A DNA stretch of 64,000 bases, taken from Lutraria lutraria (lineage: Eukaryota; Mollusca; Bivalvia; Venerida; Mactridae). The notes below the pieces were generated by a model. That model saw nothing but the letters and a program-made list of their open reading frames with translations, was not told the DNA's origin and ran no database searches. The stretch spans positions 6,644,001 through 6,708,000 of the forward strand of contig OZ026845.1 of NCBI GenBank assembly GCA_964023205.1. Reading direction: 5' to 3'. Numbering within the stretch: position 1 is the first letter of the stretch; each line of letters opens with the position of its first letter. Position numbers and translations under genes: made by a program. Shown in pieces: positions 51,001-62,100 of this stretch.

Positions 51001-54000
51001 GTAATACATTGATGTCTCTTTTCTCTATTGTTCGGAATGATTTATCATTGTTTATGTGGTTCGTTCCAGAACATACCTTGAACTGGCTTTTGAATACACT
51101 TTTAAAAAATACTTCTCTAACTAGATAATAGTAGATAAGAATAACACGTCACTATTTGATCCAAATAGTCCGTACATTGTTTATATGTATACGTATAACG
51201 TGGAAATAAACATCTTGTTTTGATTAAGTAAAACATTTTAACCACTTAACTGCAAATATTTGTTCCTTTTGACTGTGAACATTTTAGTTATAATCCACAT
51301 GATATTGTTTTCAATTAACCTCTTCACATTGGCTGAAAATATATATTTGTTTTCATGGTAGCCTATTGAGTATTTGATTAATATGTTTTTATTCATTATA
51401 AAGTTTTGTAGTACCAGGAAGCCATACAAAGGAGAACGTAATGCAATATTTACTATGTATTATCACATTATTGCAGTGTTCTATAAACTGCTCAGATATC
51501 AAACATTATTTGACCCTTGGAAGTGCTTTTTGTTCATTTCCACTTACAAAAAGAACTATAATGTCTCTTTATATGGTTCAAGAAAATCTTTCATTTTGGC
51601 ATCTATTCGAATTACTCGTATGTATCATCTTTTATTTAATACAGTCTCTTTTAACCCATCAATACCACTTGGATGATTAATTTCACTTTTTGCAAATCCT
51701 AGTTGAAGTAATTAGTCATTTCAAATTACTTCCATATGACCTTTTAACTAATACAACGTTCACTTTATCCTAATTTAATAGCTACTACATTAGGAATAAA
51801 TTTCAATAATAAATATAAAATAATGACAAATCTATATAATAAAGCAAGTTACTAAATTTTTGTTCAATTTAAGAGCGGTTTGACTTCAGATTGCTGCCAA
51901 TATGATTCAAGATTATTGAATTCTATCCTGCATGTAATTAATCATCTGATGTTGAATATTTTCAAAACATTCATTGATATAATCGTAACGTAATGATTTT
52001 ACAATGTTCGCCAATAATACAAGAATTAAGTGTGCTATTCATCATGGGCGATATTTAAACTGATAACCCATGAGCAGGAAGACACGTGTATGACGAGCTG
52101 ACAAATATCTCTTTCTACTCAGCATTTGACTGTCAATCACAAGAACAATGCTACATCTCTTTAAAGGATGACATTTTTTCGAAGCATTTGAAATACTTTG
52201 AAATGCATTCATAGTAATATTTTCATGTGATTGTTTTTCTTCGTCAAACAGTCATGCTGACAACAAACCACTTTCATCGTAAACATTACTTAACAAACAC
52301 AGGTTAATTTATTTGTTTAAATGTACATTTTAATCTCTAATGTTTGCTTATATCTCTTAAATTACTTTTAAAATACATAAGACACGATTAGAAACATGAC
52401 CTGATACACGGTTATATCCTGTTATCACAATAGCACTTCGGGAATTGTATTATTACTTGCTGATGGGAACACTTACACGCAATATAAAAAATAAACGTAA
52501 AAACATTCATGAAAACCACCATTCCACTTATAAATACTAAAACGAAGAGGGTCAATTAGAAAAACATCTATCTGATTAATTAAGTTAAGATTAAAAGCAA
52601 TGGTGAGGCACATGCATGTCTAAGTGTTTTGGAAAGTAACATACACTACACTTTAGTTGTTAATGTGGAAGACACTACCGAAATAAATTAAATATTTTAT
52701 CTTTGGTTAGCGCACTTGACAACATTGATAATATTCTATGTACGATACAATACTAGAAAAACGTACTTGTACACGTATAAGTCAGAAAACAAAATTATCT
52801 TATCAAGTCAAAGTTTTGTATTTGATTCGTTTATTAAACAGTTATTTGATTCCCGATGATTGGTAAGCGATCCATTAGTATGTTTACGATATCTATGTTT
52901 TGATCAAAGTGGCTCATATCTCAAAGTCTGATATTGAAATGATCTGCTGATAACGTGTTGACGTAAAGATGTCAGGAACTATTTGTGGGATGACTCTTGT
53001 ACTCATATACAATATGTTTTAAACAAGACCCCGCCATTAAAGATGCTATCGATAACTTTGTAATTAATGTGCTAAAGGTTTCAACTATAATAGGATACGC
53101 ACTGAATGAACCGTTTTCATATCGCAACTTGTTTATATCTTTAATAACACATTTATCTTGGTGGTATGTCAAATATTGAAATGATGATTTACAAAATTGC
53201 TGCTGTAAAGTATTTGATAATATAACAGCGGTATACATATCATAATATGAATTGAAAAATGTTTGTTAGTATGTGTCTATTAGTTGTACTTAGAGCCATA
53301 TGTAAACTGTAATATGTTTCTTATTTTCGGAAACACAGTGTACTAGTAATACCTCACTCAAGACCACTCTAATATTAAGACATCATTATAAAACCCTCTT
53401 ATGAACAGACTTGTAAATAATTTATTTATAACTCAAATTGATAAAGAGACGCCCCTAAGTATCAAGACTTACCTGGGGGTATTTGAAAAAGATACAGGGA
53501 TTTAGACTCGTAGCAATGGAAGTCTAAATGTAGTCTAAGTGTCACGTTTTTTAAATAAACCAATTGTCATTGGATCAGACTAGCCTAGTTTGGAATAGAA
53601 AAAAACATTACGAATATCAACATATATTATTAAGCAAGCCAAATATTGTAATTAATCGACAGGCTAAATAAGTTGACACTTTTGTCCATCGTGCAATGTT
53701 GTTTTCACCGGTCCCGCTATCACGACAAGCTCTATGACTATTAAGTTTCAGATATCTGTATACCAATGATGATAGTAACGTCAAAAACGTGTCTGTTCGT
53801 TTGGTATCAAGCCCATTTTTATGTTTGGAACCCGACATTTATTGCAATTCATTATCGAATCTGTACGTTTGAATTTCAAAATTCATTCGTTGACACAATG
53901 TATAAACTTGAGTTTTTGAATTGGTTATGTCTGTACAAAATACAATACGTCATGTTATATGTGATTTCGGGATCTATGTTACTTTGGTGCAATACTTCCT

Positions 54001-57000
54001 TTTCTTCCATTATTGCAGACATGCCATGCTTCGTTATGTTTTAGTACAGAAAACATTTGGTGCGGTGCGGTGAGGGAACAATAAATTATGCTTACTTATA
54101 TTGAAATTCTGTCGATACTCTTATCCCAAAAAAACGACAAAAAATTAAATCATTTTCTTTGGAAAACTATATACATGTAACATATATAATCATCAAAATA
54201 ATCAGTTAGGAATGTCACAAAATCATACGTTCAGGATTTCCATTGCATAACAGATCATGGGCAAGGTCTTTTGCTTTCACATCAATTGCTGCAATAAGTT
54301 TTTTGTTGTAATTCGATTGTAGAATAGTTAGTTTTATTAGGGCATAATTGAACAATGCCATGATATCTAAAAGCGGTTATGTAGATATATTAATATACCG
54401 TTAATGTTTGTTCTTGAAAAACATTTGCCATTTATTACTTATTACAACAATTACTGAAATCACACATGCACTTATACGTGTTCTGATGTATATTCACAAT
54501 ATATAAAGCTTTTCAGTTAATTTTAAAAGATTGTTTTAAAAACCTTATAATATATATAGTATGAAGCAGCTCACGAGACTTTTATGCATATTTGTCTAGT
54601 TATAAGAAAAAGGATCACAAGGAAAAACACAAACAAAAAGACAATCTTTACAGTCAGAAAAACTGATTCCCCAACCCGGAGCCCACCCTCAAAAATGGAG
54701 CATACGAATAATGGAAAAGTAAACAAGTCTCTTGTATGATACTGCCACCAAACGGCCTGTAACAAACCTGCATGGGATTAAACTAGCCTGTTAAGGATCC
54801 AACATCACAAAAGTTTAAGAAAAGACACAAAAAAGCTGAAAACATAAAAGACAAGTTGATTTCTCTAGTCTAATCTATTTTATAAATCATAAGAGAGAAT
54901 CAGAGCAATCACGACCAAATGCAAAACGAAAACCATTTCTAATTAATGGCTGTGGCCGCCGCGCAGTGAGGCAGGTTATACAAATGATTACGAAGATCTA
55001 TATTAAACATCTATTAAATACAACGCTGCAAAATAATTTTGAATAGTAATCTCCTGTTGACCAAGATCGGAATTAATTCAGTATCCAACGCGCAAGATAT
55101 ATTACCAGATGATGTGCAACAAATAGTAAAGACATATGAAGAGGTAAGAAATCATAGTATATAAGTTGTTTGTTAAGACTGTACGGATTTCTTTAGACAA
55201 TTGTAATGAAGTTTTGGTTAAACGGGTTGAGTATCATGACTAATTGTATTAACTAACACGCTACAATATCTTGCAGACAGACAATACATGCGTTTCGATA
55301 CATGTAATGGGTTAAAATAGTGTTAAAAATATTACATTGCCAAAATATATACTCCGTACATTTCAGATGTCTAGAGAATGAAATATAACATGCCAGTTTG
55401 GCATCAAAGGTGTCAAACAACATGAATATGATATCGTGTAAGATTTCCATCTAAATGCACTAAAATCATATCTTGTCTGAATATTCAAATGAAAACATTA
55501 ACGCGTATGAAAAAACAAACATATTGTCTGGGTCTACCAATTGCTCGAACATCAAACGGTTTCTTTTGTCGGATGTCATGATGTAAATACTATTTTTGGT
55601 AACAGCTGTTGTCTATAAAACGTAAGTAAACGAGTTTAATGTAAAAATTACAAACCAAATAACATCTATCACGCTTCTAGTGTTATTTCAATTAGATGTT
55701 AGTCCGTGTTCAATTGCACTGCGACGAACTGGAATAGTTTCGTTGCATTCATTGACAATTGAGCTTCGGATAAAACTAGTAAGAGGGATATTTATATTGA
55801 CAAAAAGGAGAAATCTGAAATTCAAGGTCCCAAATAATAGTACATGACACAGTGAATACCTTGACATAATGACACATAGTGAAACAATCCAAACAAATAC
55901 ATTTCAGTTTATACGGCGGCTAACAAACATAACCAGTTTTTTCTGGACTATTTCACCCTTCCGCAGGGAACCAGGAACCACTTCACATATTGAGGAAATT
56001 TGAAATTTTGGTCAAACATTCGTAGGTGGGTCTGAGCTAATTCGAACCAGGATCACGAGATTACAACTCCAGCGCGTCAATTACTGGTCCACGACCATGG
56101 CCACAGGTATAAAGGAACTAGATATTATCGATAGTATAAAAGTATGCGCATCTCATCTAGTATAATATTTCTAGCTTTCAAACTGTGGCATACAAAGAAT
56201 TTCTGAAAGAATGATGCGATGAAAATGTTTACAAACAGAAAATAATTTGCCGCCACACTCAGAATGTTATGGATGTGAAAGAAGGAAGGCACTCCAAGAC
56301 AAATGATTTTAAAACGACACTAAATTCCATTTCTTGATCGTTTACAAGAAGGAACGGAGTTCAATCGTATGTTCAAAGAGTGTCTTAATTGAGAAGTACA
56401 ACAGTTACTATGATAAGACTGATATTTAAACAAGAACAAAACAAATCTGGATATCGAATAGAGACAATTCAGCCATAACTTGCGTAATGAATACAGAACA
56501 TAAAAAATATTAACTAATAAGACAGAAAGCGGATTCAATTTAACGATATGCCGTGCAAAAATCCATTACATCGTACAGATAAGAATGCAAGCCTAAGAAT
56601 GTAGTGTTTTAGTAGTTTAATATCCATGTCAAATACAAAAAAGAATGTTTACTGGAAAACGAAGACTTCATTTCGACTGTAAATGGTGCTTTGTAAACGT
56701 TATTCAAGAGTTTTAGAGACTGACAAATGACATTTTGATGGTCGAAATGAGGATACATTGCCTTTTATTATTTTCTATTTTATTCAAGGGGGAGCAATAC
56801 AAATATTATTGTGTTTTACTACATAATAGCTACTTTACAATTCAGATTTAGATCGTAGATAAGACAATGTCATGGCTTGAATTTTATGTCTCATAAAGGT
56901 TTTGGATGAATGCCAATTTCAACGACAAAGAAGATTTGAAAAAAGACCTTTTCTAGTTCAGATTTCTATATCAGACAAATGACACACCTCAAGCGTTTGG

Positions 57001-58165
57001 TAAAACTCAAAAGCCGAATAGCATACATATACATGTATAGATTGTACATTTTCTGAACATTTGACCTCAACTTGATATAATATTTTGTAAGAAAAACAAT
57101 CCATTTTTGATAGCCCTAGACATTGATAAGAAACATGATGCGGAAACTGCCATCTCGGAAGCCATAACCGTACGCATATACTTATTATAAATGTGTTTTG
57201 TCCGCGTACTCCCCCCCCCCCCCCCCTCCTCCAACTAAACATATGTCCACAAAGTACTACACTAACTAGCCATAATCCTTACATGTATATCACAATCAAT
57301 TATTTACTCAATTTATAAGATGTTCTTTTTAGTGAAAACGTCTTTTCCAACACGATTGGCATATATTAGAGTAATGACTTTTGATGCAATATTTAGGACT
57401 CTCTGCTTTTTACCGAAAACATTCAGAATGTTTTAGCATGAATTTGAACTGACAATTAATTTTCATTAAGTGGTTTTCAATGATGTTCTTAGTATATAAT
57501 TATATTTCAAATAGTCATGTTCTCAAGAAAATTGCTGGGGCGACTGTACCAGTTTGAAATTCATGTTTGATTTTTTTCGTGAAACTTAACATTTGCTTTG
57601 CCTCTTGTTTATTAGGAAGAAAATTATCAATCATTTGTCTAAGAAAGCAATACATTAATGATGTTGCTGATTTGTTTAAAATAAATCAAAAACTTTTTAT
57701 TTAATCCGATGGAATTATCTATGATTAAAGTATGTTATGTTATATTGCAGTTTGATGCGTGAACGATGTACGTGTTGCATTTTCCGGAATTCCGTGAAAT
57801 GTTACTTTAAAATTTGAAATCTTGATAAAATATCTCTTTAATCAACTCCCATTCAGAAAGATGATACCAATAATGTTACAACCACTTTGTGAAAGAAAAT
57901 ATGCTCCGGACTGTATTTCAAAGTATAGAAAGCACTAGAAAGAAATTTAAGTTTGTATCATGAAATTCATTTACTAGTAAAAACCTTAAGTGTCCAGATA
58001 TAGAAAATCAATCATGACAAACACTTATTATCGGTACATAAGTTGTCCCTAACGGTCAAAAACAGGCAAACATTTTACTTTTTTAATGGTTTTGCAACAA
58101 ATATAATACTTATTATTTGTAAGCAAGAACAAACATATATTTGGCAAACATATTCCTAATGTTGT
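48046..58165 (+). repeat. Segmental duplication unit B, copy 2 (B2)
   Basis: This 10,120-bp copy starts TGTGAAAAGTCGATTCATT and ends at TATTCCTAATGTTGT (58165), beyond which homology stops. The distal breakpoints and the B1/B2 junction share only TGT. The only copy-specific block noted is at about 57000-57070, which replaces the corresponding B1 sequence at 46866-46955. No gene recognised. Confidence 0.95.
56038..56110 (-). repeat. tRNA-like SINE head in B2
   Basis: This is the B2 paralogue of 45888-45962, almost unchanged. Its presence in both copies dates the insertion before the B duplication. Confidence 0.5.
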
Positions 58166-59080
58166 ACGCTTTTTGCAACTGTATTGACGCGTTCAGACGA
58201 TTGTATTTATTTATACACACAAAATGTAAAACAATGTTGTTGTACTGAATACAATCAGCGACATCTTTTGAATTGTGCTGTGAAGAACAAGCAATTGCGT
58301 GTGCAAGCTACGGGCAATTCTGGCAAATGCTGACGATATATCTCTTAAATCCAAATGGACCTTAGGGCACTCTGTCTAGTGCGTTAACTCAGCTTAATGT
58401 CATATTCGAACTATATAAAAAGCATTAAGTGCGACAGTAGTAGTCATCCTTGTGTGATATCGTAAACTAGTTTCTCTGCATCGAGTATTCGCAACATTCC
58501 ATTAAATCCAGCAACATATTGACTTAATCAAATGTAAATGAATAATATCAATTCACTAATTCGATATCAAGATACTAACCTGTCTGCAAGATAATTTTGA
58601 TGTTACATTGAACCTCATTTCGTTAACGCAACCACAGATGGATTATCATTAGTCAAAGACTTTAAAACTACATGGAATTAAATATGGTTTACCATTCTCC
58701 TCTAAATCTGTATTAATATGATTTATGTTCATGTTTGACTATATTTCATGAGTGATTTGTCCATTTAAGTAATGATAACAATGTGCCATATGTTATATAA
58801 AATGAAATTTAGCATGTGTGGGAGTTGCATCAAAATAAATTTGCGAATTGGAACAAATATATCATTTTGATTCGAACGACAAAAATCCCTTTGCAAGCAT
58901 TTCTGCCTTAAATCAGCAATAAGTGGATTTTAGTTGGCTCTTAGATTGTATCTGTACAAAACAAATCCATGTAGCCATTGGGCTACCGTGGTTTGTGAGT
59001 CACAGTTTGATTGAGTTAGTAGGAAGATATAGTATTTTATAATAATTTATAGGAAAGAAAGAGATTCATAGAAAACAAGT
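58166..59080. other. AT-rich DNA with no recognisable gene
   Basis: This is single-copy within the window and begins where B2 homology ends. No coding, tRNA-like or foldback structure was found. Confidence 0.5.
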
Positions 59081-59227
59081 TTTGTGAGATCCTTTCAGGC
59101 TGACTTACCCTCGTGATAGTAGGGAGTTATTCGGGTCTTTGCCAGTTTGCACAATACCTTGATGACCCCACTTTCGAATATCCTTCCCTAATCACACGGA
59201 GTGTTCTAGGAAACCCAAAGTGACATA

Positions 59228-59470
59228 TTAAAGACTAAATAATTTGGCGGTGGTGTGCGCTGTTGAGAAAAAATGGGTGAAATGGTCCCTTATAACTAAA
59301 CTGTTTTCAAAACCCTCTTTGGACATTTCTAACATAAGAAAGTTAATGCATGCCGATACCGTTCGGTTACTGGTGGATATACTGGTGAATGCGTATGCCA
59401 GAGGGTTATTGTCAGTGTGGACATTGAAAGCATTACCAAGGTAATGAGTGTTGGAATGTAGCTCGGGCAT
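59228..59470 (-). pseudogene. Ty3/Gypsy pol remnant, RNase H joined to integrase
   Basis: The 80-codon minus-strand frame holds GNAFNVHTDNNPLAYAFTS (about 59380-59430), the strand and catalytic Asp region of Gypsy-type RNase H, normally FxVxTDNNPLxYxxT. It then holds NSLVIRDHFTHFF followed by TTAKLF (about 59228-59310), resembling the integrase-core VVTDHFTRYA...TTAKxL segment. In an intact element these are separated by more than 200 residues, so the frame records an internal deletion or recombination. No LTRs were identified. Dead. Confidence 0.7.
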
Positions 59471-59629
59471 TAATCAAACCAAGTGTCATTGTTGCAATGA
59501 AAGAAATCAAATGGATTGACATTACTAGATGTCCAAGGGCAACTTTTTGAGCCTGCTATTAAGAAAGCTTGTGACTTGACCTTTGAACTATGAGTATGTG
59601 TGATGTTCTTGACACATCATTTCATAGAA

Positions 59630-59850
59630 GTTAAAGCCCCATTAGCTTTTTGCTGTAGAAAATATATGCAAAAACATTTGTTGATATTATCCCAAGATAA
59701 TTATTACCGACGAAACAAGTCCTTTTTCGTCTGAAAACACTCATTTCACTGTGATTTTTGCTTTTGTAAACTTGTAAGCGTGACGTCACTTTACTACGTG
59801 TGCATAGCATGACTGCTGGAAAACTCAGGTGTTCTATAAATAGTATTTAT
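59630..59850 (+). repeat. Probable interspersed repeat with CRE octamer
   Basis: TTAAAGCCCCATTAGCTTTT opens a segment continuing through GACGAAACAAGTCC, CGTCTGAAAACACTCATTTC and AGCGTGACGTCACTT (perfect GTGACGTCAC at 59780-59789). The opening string also occurs near 25261 in A1, mutated in A2. I recall similar wording as a dispersed bivalve repeat but cannot name it. Confidence 0.4.
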
Positions 59851-60189
59851 TTCAATGGTATTAAAAAATACGATAGTGGTTTCGGAAACATTGTTTCTTG
59901 TTAAAAAGTATGCACGGGAGGAAAAAACACCGGATTCCTCTGTTATAGATCAAACAGAAACTATTAGGACCAATACATTTATAAGCCTATGGTACTTTAA
60001 CTTATATACCAAGTTATTTCAAAATCATTGAATGCAAAAAGAAGGTATATCCTAAACAAGGATAATTTCAATTGACCCGATAGTGTGATATTGACATCTG
60101 ACATATGGACCTGGGTCTTGCCCAGGATACAACGTCTTATTGAAGTAAACATATAAAGTGCAACCTCTCTAAAGCAACATCCTTTAGGG

Positions 60190-61320
60190 TTTGAAATCAT
60201 TTGACAAAAAGAAACAAGTTGAATTAGCAATCTTAGACTTCACCAAGGCATTTGACAACGTGGCTCACAATAAACTATTACATAAACTAGACTGTTATGG
60301 CATCCGAGGTAACCTCAACAAATGTTGTTCCTGTTTCTTGACAGATCGAGTGATGGATGTGGTCTGTGGAATCGAACACTCCAAGAGCGTGAACGTGGAT
60401 TCGGGCGTACTACAGGGAACTGTATCTAGCCTTCTTCTTTTCCTTGTACATATATAAATGACTTACCAGAACAAGTTAAATGGCAAGTTATATTATTCGC
60501 AGACGACTGCCACTTTACAAAACCACCAGATCAGCCAGGGACCACACCATATTACAGATTGACCTCCAGCAACTAGAACAATGGGCCGCAACCTGTGGCA
60601 TGCGATTCAATGCCATGAAATGCTACGAGCTAAGCATTCGTCAAACTTCATCCCATTTCTACCAACTTGACAGCACATTTCTTCATCGAGTTTCTTGTAA
60701 CCCATGTCTTGGGGTCACCATAGTAGAAGATCTACAATGGGGCAACCATATAAATAACATTTTAATAAACTCCAACCTAGGCTTCCTCCGACGAAATTTC
60801 CGTAACTGTCCGTAAACTGTATGAGGTTAGCGTACAACTCCCTCGTTCGATCAACTCTGGAGCACGGTTCTATCATATGGGACCCATATCTTACCAAGGA
60901 CATGAACGCCATCGAAAGAATCCAACGACAGGTCAAAATGCTATAAGAACTATACCTACCTCCCTTACAGCAACGTTGAGTTCTACGTCAACAGATCACC
61001 AATCCTGTACAAAATTGCGAGGGTTATGCTTCCGTTTATATAGACACCTGCGACTACTTAGTCAGATTAAGACCTAAGTGTAAAGTTAAATTACGAAACT
61101 ATCCAGACAGTGTTATAATTGAAAAACATTTTAGAGAATAAACTGACAAAGAACTCAAAATGCTTTCAAATAGTAAGTGCAAATAGTGAACAATACAAAC
61201 AGTCCTGTTTCATAAGAACAGTGATTAAGTGGAATAAACCGGAAGAGAACAATCTGAACACTATCAGCGCTCAAACAGTCGAGGCATTCAAAAGTGCCGT
61301 TTCGACATCTTATTAAAGTA
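60190..61320 (+). pseudogene. 5'-truncated LINE reverse transcriptase (CR1/L2/Jockey-like)
   Basis: Reading across frames gives reverse-transcriptase landmarks in order. LDFTKAFD (60233-60256) is motif A with its first Asp; SGVLQGTV (about 60400-60423) is the SGVPQGS/T-type block; NDLPEQV is followed by LFADD at 60493-60507 (motif C). Then come LEQWAATCGMRFNAMKC, LGVTIVEDLQWGNHI, NSLVRSTLEHGSIIWDPYL, and finally the C-terminal IKWNKPEENNL...VEAFKSAVS before a stop near 61316. At least three frame changes and several stops occur, and everything upstream of motif A is missing. It cannot be active. The class comes from the motif wording; the exact clade is not determined. Confidence 0.88.
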
Positions 61321-61649
61321 CCCCCACCTCCCGAAGTTATATGCAAGTGTTGGTTACTTCTTCGTAATTTACAGATACTGAATCTGAAGGGAATCCCCAT
61401 ACGGACGCAATTGACGTCATAATACTGGGAAATACCAATGTCGTTCCATCTTCGTACTTGTAATTCAACGACCCAAATATATACTACTCAAAGTAAGCTA
61501 AGTACCAAGTTTTCCACACTTCGTTGTGAAGTCTACATTTTATATAATGCATGATATTTACATTTAGTGATACATCGAGAAGGTCCCAAGTGTAGGCAAG
61601 ATCCTCGTGCAAGTCAAGCAAACAAGGTGACACTATACTTTCATAGTAT

Positions 61650-62100
61650 TTTTATGCTGTATACAGGCGAATGTTAGAAGGCATTTATCGGATGCAGACA
61701 TGCGGCGGACGGCTGGCATGGTGGAACTAGGAAATCTTCATCTTGAGGTTGGCAAGACACTTGATGTGCACCAAACGGTTACCACTAGAGCATTCATGGG
61801 CGTGGTACCAAAACTATGGTAAGGCGATATGGTGGGGGCAGATGGAAGGGCTACAACTGACAACTGCTGATTTAAGTCATATCGGATCGAAGACCAGCGA
61901 AACTTTAAGCGGACTAGTTAATTGTGTGTTCAAGAGTGTGTCTGTCGGTTCGCATGTCTGTTAGGTTCTTTGTTTCCCCATTATATATTGTATGTAGGTA
62001 ATGATAATGATCTGGCTGAAGTATGCTAGTCAGCTTTTATCCAATACTTAATATATCGTTCCATTTTGCTCATGAGAATAAACAGCTCTACATTCGATTG
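61650..62100 (+). other. GC-richer segment of unknown origin
   Basis: Base composition rises compared with the flanks. It contains one 73-codon frame (61743-61964, HSWAWYQNYGKAIWWGQMEG) and, at its right end, AATAAACAGCTCTACA, which resembles an LTR or 3'-end polyadenylation region. It follows the LINE fragment. Retroelement end or gene fragment are both possible; neither is recognised. Confidence 0.3.
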
